This document shows, in pieces, positions 7,610 to 16,473 of a DNA stretch of 25,372 nucleotides. The stretch covers positions 1 through 25,372 of the forward strand of contig NZ_CAMLGT010000025.1 in NCBI RefSeq assembly GCF_946479605.1. Reading direction: 5' to 3'. Both the position numbers and the translations under genes were made by a program. This stretch comes from an uncultured Lacibacter sp. (lineage in GTDB: Bacteria; Bacteroidota; Bacteroidia; Chitinophagales; Chitinophagaceae). The notes under the pieces were generated by a model. It was not told the origin of the DNA and did no database searches. It saw only the letters and a program-made list of their open reading frames with translations. The first letter of the stretch is position 1. Each line of letters starts with the position of its first letter.

Positions 7610-9730
7610 ATGGCCACAAACAAAATTCATATTGCACTGGTTGGTAATCCCAACAGCGGAAAAACATCGTTGTTCAATACGCTCACAGGTCTTAACCAGA
7701 AGGTGGGCAATTTTCCCGGTGTTACTGTTGACAAGAAAACAGGAGAGATCAATTTAGGACCACATCTCAATGCCCATTTGATTGATCTTCCGGGCTCATA
7801 CAGCCTGTATCCCCGTCGTGCAGATGAGTGGGTCAGTTACCGTGTGCTTATGAACCAGGATACAGACGTAAAAGCAGATGTGGTGGTGATTGTGGCCGAT
7901 GCCAGTACGCTGAAGCGTAACCTGCTTTTTGTTTCGCAGCTGATTGACTTGAAAATACCGGCTGTTCTTGCGCTTACCATGATGGATGTGGCCCGCAAAA
8001 AAGATATTATCATTGATTTGAACGGACTGGAACGTGAATTAGGAATTCCGGTAGTGCCGGTGAACCCAAGAAAGAATAAAGGTATTGATGCGTTGAAGAA
8101 AGCAGTGGAAGCAACAGCCCGTCAGCAGTACCGTCCACCAGCATTTGATTTTATTCCCAATAAAAACCTGGCTCCTGATGCGGTAACAGAAGTAAAAGAA
8201 CTGCTGCCTGCCCTTAGTGATTATGCTGCTATTCATCACCTCATCAACCACGAATCATTTTTACTGAATGATGAGCAACAGGAAAAGATCGAAGCAATTG
8301 AACAAAAGAATAAAGTTCAGCATACACGCATACAGGCAGAAGAGATCATGCAGCGTTACCAACGCATTAAGCAAATTGTTCAAACAACCATAACAGAAGA
8401 ATCGCCGGTAAAAAAACAGCTGATCGCTGAAAAGCTTGACCGGGTGTTGTTGCATCGTTTCTGGGGTTATGCCATTTTGTTGTTTGTCCTGTTTCTTTTA
8501 TTCCAAAGTATTTTCTGGATCGCTCAGTATCCAATGGATCTGATTGAATTGTTTTTTCTGAAAGCATCCAATTGGTTCAGCGGGTGGATGCCCAATTCGT
8601 GGCTCACTGATCTGTTCATTAACGGTGTGCTGGCCGGGTTAAGCGGCATCTTTGTGTTTGTGCCGCAGATCATGATCCTGTTTGGCCTTATTACCATTCT
8701 TGAAGAAACCGGTTATATGGCCCGTATCGGTTTTCTTACCGATAAGATCATGCGGAAAGTGGGGCTTAACGGAAAAAGTGTAATGCCCATGATCAGTGGC
8801 TTTGCCTGTGCGGTGCCCGCCATTATGAGTGTGCGTAATATCGAGAACCAGAAAGAACGGCTCCTTACTATATTGGTTACACCATTAATGAGTTGCAGCG
8901 CCCGGTTACCGGTGTACACCATTCTTATTGCGCTCGTAATTCCAAAAACATATTACCTGGGCTTTTTAAGTTTACAAGGTTTGGTGATGATGGGTTTGTA
9001 TGTGTTCAGCGTATTGATCGCTTTGCTGGTTTCCTACGTTGCCAAGCGGTTTATTAAACTAAAAGAGAAAAGCTTTTTTATTCTTGAATTGCCCCTGTAC
9101 CGTCACCCACGTTATAAAAATGTGGTGATCACGATGGTGGAGAAAGCAAAGATCTTTGTGTTTGATGCCGGTAAGATCATCATGGTCATCAGTCTGCTGT
9201 TGTGGGCACTCAGTTCTTATGGTCCAGGCAACAGGATAGAAAAAGTAAATACTGAATACGCACAACGTATTGCTGCCAACCCTGCTGATGCAGATGTACT
9301 TGAAAAAGAAAAACAAACAGCCCTGCTGCAAAATTCGTATGCCGGTGTAATGGGCCAGTATATTGAACCGGTCATTGAACCGCTGGGTTACGATTGGAAA
9401 ATCGGAATCGCTATCATTACATCTTTTGCAGCCCGTGAAGTATTTGTTGGCACAATGGCCACACTTTATTCTGTTGACAGTGATGGAGAAGATGAACAAA
9501 CGCTAAGGCAGAAAATGCATTCAGCAGTAAGAGCCGATGGCAGCAAAGTGTACACGCTGGCAACTGGTGTTTCCCTTATGATCTTTTATCTTTTAGCTAT
9601 GCAGTGCATGAGTACGTTGGCTATTGTAAAACGTGAAACCAGGAGTTGGAAATGGCCTGTAATACAACTGCTGTATATGACAGGCCTTGCCTATATTTTA
9701 AGTTTGATTGCTTACCAGTTATTAAAATAA
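7610..9730 (+). CDS. feoB: Ferrous iron transport protein FeoB
   Basis: FeoB moves Fe(II) across the inner membrane and carries a cytoplasmic GTPase domain. The 706-residue product starts with that domain: G1 GNPNSGKTS (12-20), the switch region NFPGVTVDKKTG, G3 DLPGSYSLYP (59-68), and G4 at 123-126. The membrane part starts with the amphipathic VLLHRFWGYAILL and contains both gate motifs, GFACAVPAIMSVRN and SCSARLPVYT, then SFAAREVFVGTMA. G4 reads TMMD where FeoB usually has NxxD, and the G5 region is VNPRKNKG; both are slightly unusual. The start at the ATG before TNKIHIALVG was preferred to one 37 codons upstream. No feoA is adjacent and none is fused to the N-terminus. It is divergent from the M28 operon and ends 6 bp from a convergent lipoprotein gene. 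Confidence 0.96.
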   Translation: MATNKIHIALVGNPNSGKTSLFNTLTGLNQKVGNFPGVTVDKKTGEINLGPHLNAHLIDLPGSYSLYPRRADEWVSYRVLMNQDTDVKADVVVIVADASTLKRNLLFVSQLIDLKIPAVLALTMMDVARKKDIIIDLNGLERELGIPVVPVNPRKNKGIDALKKAVEATARQQYRPPAFDFIPNKNLAPDAVTEVKELLPALSDYAAIHHLINHESFLLNDEQQEKIEAIEQKNKVQHTRIQAEEIMQRYQRIKQIVQTTITEESPVKKQLIAEKLDRVLLHRFWGYAILLFVLFLLFQSIFWIAQYPMDLIELFFLKASNWFSGWMPNSWLTDLFINGVLAGLSGIFVFVPQIMILFGLITILEETGYMARIGFLTDKIMRKVGLNGKSVMPMISGFACAVPAIMSVRNIENQKERLLTILVTPLMSCSARLPVYTILIALVIPKTYYLGFLSLQGLVMMGLYVFSVLIALLVSYVAKRFIKLKEKSFFILELPLYRHPRYKNVVITMVEKAKIFVFDAGKIIMVISLLLWALSSYGPGNRIEKVNTEYAQRIAANPADADVLEKEKQTALLQNSYAGVMGQYIEPVIEPLGYDWKIGIAIITSFAAREVFVGTMATLYSVDSDGEDEQTLRQKMHSAVRADGSKVYTLATGVSLMIFYLLAMQCMSTLAIVKRETRSWKWPVIQLLYMTGLAYILSLIAYQLLK

Positions 9731-9736
9731 TTTTTC

Positions 9737-10879
9737 TTACCAGCTTACCGTATTCCTGATCCTGCTTACAATGTTACTGTGGATACGTTGCATCATTTCA
9801 GCCATTGCTTCTTCTTTTGTTGGTATCCGCTGGTTATCGCTTCTGTTGATGAGTGTAATATCATTATTGTCCAATGCACGTCTGTCGCCGGTAAACGTTG
9901 CAAACTCAAATACGTAACGGTATTCTGATGGTACCTGCTCCCATTTTACCTGAGAGCGGCTGACCGCATCGGTTACAATAATGTTCATATCTGCATCGCC
10001 GTTCAGCATCCGTTTTGTTACATGTACAGTAGCATTAACAGTTGTATAAACAGGTTTTCCTGACGTGTCTTTTCCAGTTTCAATCTGTTTGCTTCTGTTA
10101 TACGAGCGTGTTTGATCTCTTGGCTGATCAAAACGAAGGTTGCGCCATACAAGATCTACAACAAGATCAGGGCCAGCGCCCATAGTACGTAACTGCATTT
10201 CATCAAAGAAACGAGCAGGATTGGTTGTGGAGTTTTGTCCGCCAAGATCACGAATAATATTTAGCTGGTATTGTCTGTCACGGTTGCTGTAAGGGTTCCA
10301 CCCCCAGTTATTACCCATACCGATCTGATCATATTGAATCTGGTTAATCAGCACATTTACAATACTGCGGTCGAATACTTCTTTCTGAAGTTGCTTTGCA
10401 TCACGATAATTCGGTACATATTGCTGCGAACGTTGAAACGCATAATAAGCTTCTTTATAATTTTCCCTGGTCTGCAAATTCATCTGCTCACTGCCAAACT
10501 GGTAATAGTCGGCTGCAGCTGAATCTTTTGTAGAAATTAAACGGGGGTAAACATTATCGGGCTTCAGCAAACGCAGAGCATAAGCACTTTGGCTGATTGT
10601 TTCATACATGCGGTGCAAACCCTCCAGTTCCGGAATAATTTTCTCCCATTTGTTTGGTGCAGGATCATAGCTGTAATTGTTCAACCGCTGTATAGAACTT
10701 GTGTATGCATTGTTATACACCTGTTGCAGATCGGCTATTATTTTGTCATCTGCACCTTTTTTGTTTAATCTGTTGATAAGCGAGGAAAGATCTCTTTCGT
10801 CGTTATATGTTGCCGAACGACTTCCACGGCATGATGCAATTGTAATTACAAGAATAATAAAGGGTAAAAAATGTTTCAT
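9737..10879 (-). CDS. Conserved-looking lipoprotein with helical N-terminal half, function unknown
   Basis: A 380-residue protein with a lipoprotein signal peptide; the lipobox is TIASC with Cys17, so it is anchored to a membrane. Residues about 30-180 look helical and may be TPR-like, with a YKEAYYAFQRSQQYVPNYRDA segment typical of a TPR helix pair. The C-terminal half (about 210-380) is beta-rich with VVDLVWRNLRFDQPRD and KPVYTTVNATVHVTKRML. I cannot assign a family. The gene stands alone and converges on feoB with a 6-bp gap. An exact -7 box lies about 70 nt upstream of the ATG. It is probably an envelope protein; a partner or ligand is not evident from neighbours. Confidence 0.85.
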   Translation of the reverse strand: MKHFLPFIILVITIASCRGSRSATYNDERDLSSLINRLNKKGADDKIIADLQQVYNNAYTSSIQRLNNYSYDPAPNKWEKIIPELEGLHRMYETISQSAYALRLLKPDNVYPRLISTKDSAAADYYQFGSEQMNLQTRENYKEAYYAFQRSQQYVPNYRDAKQLQKEVFDRSIVNVLINQIQYDQIGMGNNWGWNPYSNRDRQYQLNIIRDLGGQNSTTNPARFFDEMQLRTMGAGPDLVVDLVWRNLRFDQPRDQTRSYNRSKQIETGKDTSGKPVYTTVNATVHVTKRMLNGDADMNIIVTDAVSRSQVKWEQVPSEYRYVFEFATFTGDRRALDNNDITLINRSDNQRIPTKEEAMAEMMQRIHSNIVSRIRNTVSW

Positions 10880-10948
10880 GTGTTAATGGTTGTTCTCTTA
10901 AAAAAGATTGAAGGAAACACGAACAGGTTTCAATCTCAAAAGTTTTAA

Positions 10949-10956
10949 CAAAAGTA
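10949..10956 (-). promoter_or_regulatory. -7 promoter box upstream of the 380-residue lipoprotein gene
   Basis: On the minus strand the sequence reads TACTTTTG, an exact TAnnTTTG match. The predicted start is near 10945, giving a leader of about 66 nt. No -33 TTG was found at a good distance, so the call rests on the -7 box alone. Confidence 0.4.
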
Positions 10957-11042
10957 TTGGTTTGTATTGGTCTGATTTGTAAGCATAAGAAAATAATCAT
11001 CCTTAACAGATGGAATGAAAACAAATGGCGGCTTCATGTTCG

Positions 11043-11537
11043 TTACTGAACAGATGTTGGATCGAGCTTCCAGTCACTGAAATCTTTTCTGCTCCATGTG
11101 GCGGGCCGTGCATGAACCCCTGCAACAAAATCAAAATGTACATGTTGCACACCTCTTGTTTCCAGTAAGTTTAGCGCTGCAAAAGAAAGGTATTGTTCGG
11201 CTCCTGAGTTGCCAGCCCTGTCAGTAAGCCACCCTGCTTCAGGTATGCGTACAAACAAGGTATCAGATGAGAGTCTGTCGAATTCAATCTTTATTTCACC
11301 GTAGGTTTTATTGATGCCGTTCACAAAAGCCTGTGGAACCGTAACAGAATCTTTGGGTGAAAATATTTTCTTCCGTTCTCTGCTTTCGGCACTGCAATCC
11401 CAAACAATCACAGTATCCGTTACAAACCATTGTTGTGGCGGCTCAGCGTCAGCTGCAGCCTTGCTATCATTGGGGGCTTCGTTGTTGCAGGCCACAACCA
11501 ATGCAACAAGACAAAGGGTTAAAAGATATCGAATCAT
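11043..11537 (-). CDS. Small lipoprotein, possibly GerMN-like, function unknown
   Basis: A 164-residue protein with a lipoprotein signal peptide (lipobox VVAC, Cys17) and a short linker rich in A, D and P. A globular domain follows from about residue 60. The stretch WLTDRAGNSGAEQYLSFA followed by NLLETRGVQHVHFDF recalls the 'GSxGAxxYL... V..V.F' pattern of GerMN-type domains, but I am not certain of this and no other motif confirms it. The gene is divergent from corA with only 66 bp between starts. On the minus strand TAGCTTTA, a one-mismatch -7 box, ends 4 nt before its ATG. A role in magnesium uptake would be guesswork. Confidence 0.82.
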   Translation of the reverse strand: MIRYLLTLCLVALVVACNNEAPNDSKAAADAEPPQQWFVTDTVIVWDCSAESRERKKIFSPKDSVTVPQAFVNGINKTYGEIKIEFDRLSSDTLFVRIPEAGWLTDRAGNSGAEQYLSFAALNLLETRGVQHVHFDFVAGVHARPATWSRKDFSDWKLDPTSVQ

Positions 11538-11603
11538 GTCTTAAAGCTACATAACACTTGTGAAGATGCACAATGAATGTTTAAATTCGTTTAAATTTTC
11601 ATT

Positions 11604-12698
11604 ATGGGAAAACGTAGCTCCTATTTAGACCTGGTTTTAAACCCGTTTAACCTGCTGCGTACAAAACGTATCCTGCACGTAAATCCCACCGTAGTTCCCG
11701 AACGGAAAGAACCCGATCATATTAATTTATACGTGTATGATTACGATACCGAAAACCTGCACCAGGAAAAGCTTTCAGAAGCTGCAGACTGCTTTCGCTA
11801 CAAGTATTCAGAAAGCACAACATGGATCAATGTAGATGGCATCCGCCGCAAAGACATTGAAGCTATTTGCAACCACTTCAACATTCATAATCTTGTTTAC
11901 GAAGATATCCTCAGTATCGGGCAGCGGCCAAAGATGGATGATATTGATGGCACCATCTTTTGCCTGTTGAATATGCTTTATTTCAATGATGCTGAATCGA
12001 CCGTGGAAACAGAACAGATTTCCATTGTGCTTGGTAAAAGTTTTGTGATCAGTTTCCAGGAAGATGCATCAAGGGATGTGTTCAACCCTTTACGTGATAA
12101 GCTACAGTTCCGCAGCAATAAGATCAGGCAAAGCGGCACAGATTATCTTTTTTATTCACTCATTGATATGATCGTGGACAACTACTTTGTCGTAATGGAA
12201 AAACTGAGCGACAAAATTGAGATGCTGGAAGAAGATATTATCCGTCATCCCAATAAACGGTCGCTGGCAAAGATCAACCAGTTGCGTAAAGAAATGATTG
12301 TACTGAAACGAAATATTGCACCTGTTAGAGATATGGTCAATGGTATACTACGCAGCGAAAGCCCGTTGATACAGGAACGCACCGAGAAATATTTTAAAGA
12401 CATTTATGATCATATTATACAGGCGAATGATCTTGCAGAGAACTACCGTGATATGATGATGAACTTACATGATCTGTACCTAAGTAATGTAAACCTGAAG
12501 ATGAATGAGGTAATGAAAGTAATGGCAATTGTTACCTGTTTGCTTGCCCCAGCAACAGTTATTGGCGGCATGTTCGGGATGAACTTTGACATTATTCCAT
12601 ATGCACATCACAAATGGGGCTTTTACCTTGCCTGCACAATGATGGTACTCATTCCTGTTGTTATGCTGTACATTTTCCGTAAAAGGGGTTGGTTCTGA
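11604..12698 (+). CDS. corA: Magnesium/divalent cation transporter CorA
   Basis: CorA forms a pentameric inner-membrane channel for Mg2+ (also Co2+ and Ni2+), gated by Mg2+ bound to the cytoplasmic domain. The 364-residue protein has the large soluble N-terminal domain (WINVDGIRRKDIEAI... LVYEDILS...GQRPKMDDIDGTIF) and a long helix with acidic residues (EKLSDKIEMLEEDII). Two C-terminal membrane segments follow, with the diagnostic FGMNF loop at about 324-328 and the basic tail RKRGWF. Length and order are normal. A TAAATTTT box (one mismatch from TAnnTTTG) ends 4 nt before the ATG, so transcription may begin at or next to the start codon. The rid gene follows after 25 nt and may be co-transcribed. 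Confidence 0.96.
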   Translation: MGKRSSYLDLVLNPFNLLRTKRILHVNPTVVPERKEPDHINLYVYDYDTENLHQEKLSEAADCFRYKYSESTTWINVDGIRRKDIEAICNHFNIHNLVYEDILSIGQRPKMDDIDGTIFCLLNMLYFNDAESTVETEQISIVLGKSFVISFQEDASRDVFNPLRDKLQFRSNKIRQSGTDYLFYSLIDMIVDNYFVVMEKLSDKIEMLEEDIIRHPNKRSLAKINQLRKEMIVLKRNIAPVRDMVNGILRSESPLIQERTEKYFKDIYDHIIQANDLAENYRDMMMNLHDLYLSNVNLKMNEVMKVMAIVTCLLAPATVIGGMFGMNFDIIPYAHHKWGFYLACTMMVLIPVVMLYIFRKRGWF

Positions 12699-12723
12699 TA
12701 GATACTCACTAAAACAAATCGAT

Positions 12724-13239
12724 ATGAGAACGATTTTTACTTTCCTGTTTTGTTTGCTTTGCGTGACTACAAAATCACAATATGTTGATGAAAAGATCAA
12801 AGAACTTGGTTTGCAATTACCTGCTGTAACAAAGCCTGCAGCCAATTATGTGAAGTATGTGCGAACAGGCAATCTTATTTTTCTTGCCGGTCATATTCCC
12901 ACCCGTATGGATGGAACAAACATTACCGGGAAAGTAGGAAAAGATCTTACAATTGAACAGGGCTATCATGCAGCTGAAGTTGCTGCATTGAATCTTATTG
13001 CCACACTTAAAGATGCGTTGAGTGGCGATCTTAATAAAGTAAAAAGGATTGTAAAAGTAAACGGTTATGTAAACTGCCTTCCTGATTTTACTGAACAGCC
13101 AAAAGTGATCAATGGTTGCAGTGATCTGCTGGTAAAACTATTTGGTGAAAAAGGAAAACATGCAAGAGCTGCCATGGGTATGGTTGCCCTGCCTTTACAT
13201 GCTGCTGTAGAAATTGAAATGATTGTGGAAGTGGAATAA
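12724..13239 (+). CDS. Rid/YjgF family protein (YjgF_endoribonc-type) with predicted signal peptide
   Basis: A 171-residue Rid-superfamily protein. The sequence from LGLQLPAVTKPAANYVKYVRTGNLIFLAGHIP through TGKVGKDLTIEQGYHAAEVAALNL to GFVN-like VNGYVNCLPDFTEQPKVING follows the 'YjgF_endoribonc' branch (PF14588 type) rather than classical RidA. KHARAAMGMVALPLHAAVEIEMIVEV holds the Arg equivalent to the substrate-binding Arg of RidA. The N-terminus (MRTIFTFLFCLLCVTTKSQ) looks like a cleavable signal peptide, which is unusual because Rid proteins normally act in the cytosol on imines and enamines. The open frame extends 22 codons into corA, but the ATG used gives the signal peptide. It lies 25 nt behind corA and converges on the next gene with a 5-bp gap. 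The family call is firm; the reaction is not known. Confidence 0.93.
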   Translation: MRTIFTFLFCLLCVTTKSQYVDEKIKELGLQLPAVTKPAANYVKYVRTGNLIFLAGHIPTRMDGTNITGKVGKDLTIEQGYHAAEVAALNLIATLKDALSGDLNKVKRIVKVNGYVNCLPDFTEQPKVINGCSDLLVKLFGEKGKHARAAMGMVALPLHAAVEIEMIVEVE

Positions 13240-13244
13240 TGCAG

Positions 13245-13586
13245 TTAGAAATGCTCCATGCTTTTCAGCATTTCATATTCTGTTTCAAAACTGCGGTGCT
13301 TGAACCAGCCGATAATACCTCCACCACCCAGCCAAAAACAAATTTCCATGATCATGAGCACTATTCCCATCAGGTTAAAATAAAAACCAGTGAACGCCTG
13401 CGGATCAAAACCAAACTGAAGCAATTTAATGACCAACATACAAATAAGACCTTCTCTCAATACACCATGATAGAGGATATATTTCCAACGGGGAATTAAC
13501 CTGCGTTTTTCCCATTGCTTCAAAAATTTCCGCTGTCTGGGTGTGAGCCGGTAAGGATGGTAATTACGAAAATCGTTCAGTGACAC
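13245..13586 (-). CDS. Small two-helix membrane protein, function unknown
   Basis: A 113-residue protein with a basic N-terminus (NYHPYRLTPRQRKFLKQWEKRRL) and two hydrophobic segments at about 43-62 (HGVLREGLICMLVIKLLQF) and 69-93 (NLMGIVLMIMEICFWLGGGG), with a short acidic tail. I do not recognise a family. Its start lies 6 nt after the stop of the DUF2480 gene on the same strand, so the two are almost certainly co-transcribed. It converges on the rid gene. Confidence 0.75.
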   Translation of the reverse strand: MSLNDFRNYHPYRLTPRQRKFLKQWEKRRLIPRWKYILYHGVLREGLICMLVIKLLQFGFDPQAFTGFYFNLMGIVLMIMEICFWLGGGGIIGWFKHRSFETEYEMLKSMEHF

Positions 13587-13592
13587 TGAGGT

Positions 13593-14111
13593 TTATACAG
13601 TTGGTTTTGGTTGTTTAAAAATCGGAACAGTGCTACATGGTTCGCCGTACATAATACTTTTTGCTACAGGTCTCAGCTTGTTGGTAATTGCCAGGTAAGC
13701 AGCTTCGGGAATCGGTTCATCGCCACAACCCTTTACCACTACACGCTGATCTTTATATGTTTCCACATTCACCTGTTCTATTTCCTGCATCAGTTTTTGT
13801 TTCTTCCATTCTTCCTTTGAACCAAGGAACAACTCTTTTGCAACAGGTTGTAACAATGCTGCAACCAGCATATATGCCCACATCGGAATAATTGCATCGG
13901 TACTGCAAGTGATCAACACTGTTTTGTCCTTATAAACTTCCGTATCCGTCTGCTGAAGAGAAGTCCTGAATTCTTTTTCTTTAACGATCAATCCCATAAA
14001 AAGGAACTCTTTCAGATCAAATACAACCGGCTCTTCTTTTGGGATCCATGCTTCCAGGTCAATCGTTTGTAAAGCACTGTCGGCAACTCTGTTCACTATC
14101 GCATCACTCAT
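13593..14111 (-). CDS. DUF2480 family protein
   Basis: A 172-residue soluble protein typical of the DUF2480 family, which is common in Bacteroidota and uncharacterised. Recognisable features are the start (IVNRVADSALQTIDLEAWIP), FDLKEFLFMGLIVKEKEFR, the central TCSTDAIIPMWAYMLV, VVKGCGDEPIPEAAY and the end segment RPVAKSIMYGEPCSTVPIF. Three conserved-looking cysteines (in TCST, GCGD and EPCST) might bind a metal or cluster, but this is inference. Length is normal. It forms a two-gene unit with the small membrane protein downstream and is separated from ppiD upstream by a strong hairpin. Confidence 0.92.
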   Translation of the reverse strand: MSDAIVNRVADSALQTIDLEAWIPKEEPVVFDLKEFLFMGLIVKEKEFRTSLQQTDTEVYKDKTVLITCSTDAIIPMWAYMLVAALLQPVAKELFLGSKEEWKKQKLMQEIEQVNVETYKDQRVVVKGCGDEPIPEAAYLAITNKLRPVAKSIMYGEPCSTVPIFKQPKPTV

Positions 14112-14218
14112 ATCACTTCATTTTGAGATAGTAAATTTACTCCAAATATGCAATTTCCTTTTTTACTATTTTGGGGTATCGTATTTTTTCATACTCTTAC
14201 TCGTAAAACTACTGTGCA

Positions 14219-14249
14219 TAAAAATGGGCATAACTTAAGTTATGCCCAT
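14219..14249 (-). terminator. Rho-independent terminator of ppiD
   Basis: A perfect 26-bp palindrome (14224-14249) has arms ATGGGCATAAC / GTTATGCCCAT around TTAA. On the minus strand it is followed by TTTTTATG. It lies 22 nt past the ppiD stop and separates ppiD from the DUF2480 gene. Confidence 0.8.
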
Positions 14250-14271
14250 GAACTATACAGAACTGATTCTG

Positions 14272-16410
14272 TTAAAAGAACTTAATACGTCTGTCTTTCA
14301 CTTTTGCCGCATTACGCAAACCCTGGAAAGCAGCATTTGCTCCTGCCTGTTTCATACCACCTTCCATTTGTAAACGGCGGTCGTTATAGGCAGCGTTACC
14401 TGCGGACTGTAATCCAACATTTTCTGTTATAATAACAAATACTGCAGAATTACCTGCAATTGGTTCGCTTGCTTTGCCTTTTACTGCAGGGTTAAATGCT
14501 GCACCTGTAACTTTTGGCTCCATACCCAAACCTGGGATAAATGGAGAGTAGAAAGAAATACTATCTGCACGAAGCACATTTGTTTTAAAGCTGGTAGCGA
14601 TCTGGTTCAAATCACGGTTGTTACCAATTTTAGCAATGATCTCTTTTGCTTTTTTCTGATTGCGGATAATTGTTTCGACCTGGATACGTGCAGTTTTTGC
14701 ATCAGGCAAACCTTCTTCTCTTTCTTCTACAATAACCGCAACAATTACTTTATCACCTAAAGTAGTAGGTTCAGATACTGTGCCTTTCTTATTTTCGTAC
14801 ACCCATTTAACAAGGTTGCGTGCACCACCTAAACCTATGATAGAATAATCCGTCGGACGAATTTCTGCGACACGTGGAGCCAGTTTCTTTTTTGCGCTTG
14901 CATCTTCAAACTGTTTTGCATTACGAGCTTCTGCAGCAAACTGTGCTGCCGCTGTACTTGCATTATTGATTGTTTCATCGCTAGGTTCAACTGCACGTGA
15001 GAAATAAGCAACTTTATAAGCAGGCTCGATTTTCTTTTGTTCCATAATCTCAATGTAGTGATAGCCAAAGCTTGTTTTCACCACTTTGCGTTCGCCCTGT
15101 TTTCCATCAAACAAAATGAACTGACCAAATTCTTTTGCAAAGTTTGGTGCCTGAATTTGTACGGAAGAGAAAGTCATTTCACCATTATTCTCACGGCTGC
15201 CATCACTTAACGGGTTATACTTCTTCACCATATCAGCCCAGCTTGCACCGGCATTTACAGCAGTTTTAATACTATCGATCAGTTTAGCTGCTGCACTATC
15301 CGTCATAGTTGGCTGGCCTGTTTGCTGATCAATTGTACCTACTAAAATATGGCGGCATTTAACTGAATCTGGAATATCACGCTTTGCTACCATTTTCGCC
15401 AATACATAGTTACCACCATCCTGGTATGGTCCAAATACTGCACCAACAGGAAGTGAGCGGATAGAATCTGCATTCGGTACCTGTAAAGCCGATTTTACAA
15501 TATATCCATCATAAAAAGCAGTACTTGAATTATTGGCAATTACAAACTGAGCTGCGTCAGCAGAAGACGCAAAAGCAGCATATTGTTTATTTACTTCGTT
15601 TAATGCAGCAGCAGAATCAGCAGCATTTGGTGCAGCATCAAATGACACATAAGAAATAACACGGCTTTCTTCCTGTTTAAATTCATTCTTATGCTTGCGT
15701 ACATACGCATTAATATCTTCATCCGTTACTTTCACAGCACTGTCGCTGATACTTGTATAAGGAATAGATACATAGCTAATAGAAGCAATACTGCTTTGAT
15801 CAGCCAGATCTTTATCACTCAACCATTTTGGATAGAACACGCTACCTGTTAATAATGCTACATATTTCGTACGCAATCCGTTCTGTACAAGAAAATCGAT
15901 GATGTTACGCTCAACGTACATACGCTGGGGATCGCTTGCACTTTTCTTCTTTAATGAATTAATGAACTGACGTGCAGCATTTGCATCATACAAACCAGTT
16001 TGCTGATCTGTAAATTGCTGCGCCAATGCCGGAGGAGGATTTTGTCCATATAACGCTTCATTCATATCAGCAGAAGTAAACGTTAAACCAAGCTTTTCAT
16101 ATTCAGCGGTAAGGATGGTTTCTTCTACTTCATTATTCCAAAGCATTTCAATCAACTGCTGACGCATTTCGTCATTAATATCCATTCCTTGTGAACGGTA
16201 ACCGTTTTCCATTTCCTGTAAACGATCATTAAAAACAACCACATCAATATCTTTTCCGTTTACGGTACCAAGTGATTTTGATTGTGATCCACCGGCACCA
16301 CTACCACGACCGGCAAAGTAATCCGTTAAAATAAATCCGACAAGGCTCAAAGCAATCACAGCAATACTCACGGCTGCATACTTTTCACGAATCTGCTGAA
16401 TAATGGACAT
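14272..16410 (-). CDS. ppiD: Periplasmic membrane-anchored chaperone/peptidyl-prolyl isomerase PpiD (SurA_N + parvulin)
   Basis: PpiD-type proteins are anchored to the inner membrane and help newly exported proteins fold. The 712-residue product starts MSIIQQIREKYAAVSI, typical of the family, followed by one membrane segment (about 14-34). A SurA_N-like chaperone region follows (about 45-280). The parvulin domain lies at about 345-460, with CRHILVG, ADMVKKYNPLSDGS and VVKTSFGYHYIEIME; a second PPIase-like region probably follows, as in other Bacteroidota PpiD proteins. The longest frame begins 50 codons upstream, but that extension crosses the promoter and DnaA-box region and is rejected. It has a near-perfect Bacteroidota promoter (TTTG-N19-TATTTTTG) with a 32-nt gap before the ATG, and a clear terminator. 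It flanks the candidate origin. Confidence 0.93.
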   Translation of the reverse strand: MSIIQQIREKYAAVSIAVIALSLVGFILTDYFAGRGSGAGGSQSKSLGTVNGKDIDVVVFNDRLQEMENGYRSQGMDINDEMRQQLIEMLWNNEVEETILTAEYEKLGLTFTSADMNEALYGQNPPPALAQQFTDQQTGLYDANAARQFINSLKKKSASDPQRMYVERNIIDFLVQNGLRTKYVALLTGSVFYPKWLSDKDLADQSSIASISYVSIPYTSISDSAVKVTDEDINAYVRKHKNEFKQEESRVISYVSFDAAPNAADSAAALNEVNKQYAAFASSADAAQFVIANNSSTAFYDGYIVKSALQVPNADSIRSLPVGAVFGPYQDGGNYVLAKMVAKRDIPDSVKCRHILVGTIDQQTGQPTMTDSAAAKLIDSIKTAVNAGASWADMVKKYNPLSDGSRENNGEMTFSSVQIQAPNFAKEFGQFILFDGKQGERKVVKTSFGYHYIEIMEQKKIEPAYKVAYFSRAVEPSDETINNASTAAAQFAAEARNAKQFEDASAKKKLAPRVAEIRPTDYSIIGLGGARNLVKWVYENKKGTVSEPTTLGDKVIVAVIVEEREEGLPDAKTARIQVETIIRNQKKAKEIIAKIGNNRDLNQIATSFKTNVLRADSISFYSPFIPGLGMEPKVTGAAFNPAVKGKASEPIAGNSAVFVIITENVGLQSAGNAAYNDRRLQMEGGMKQAGANAAFQGLRNAAKVKDRRIKFF

Positions 16411-16442
16411 AATATTATATTGTACGTTATAAAAGTGAGCGG

Positions 16443-16473
16443 CAAAAATAGGGGAAAATAAGGTTTGAACAAA
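16443..16473 (-). promoter_or_regulatory. Promoter of ppiD
   Basis: On the minus strand TTTG (16473-16470), 19 nt of spacer and TATTTTTG (16450-16443) match both elements of the Bacteroidota housekeeping promoter exactly. The predicted start near 16439 gives a leader of about 29 nt. The -33 element lies directly beside a DnaA-box-type site (16475-16483). Confidence 0.75.

Noticed and set aside
13248..13274. Inverted repeat GAAATGCT / AGCATTTC near the end of the rid gene
   Set aside because: It is AT-rich, has an 11-nt loop and no T-run, and lies within the coding end of the opposite gene; too weak to call a terminator.
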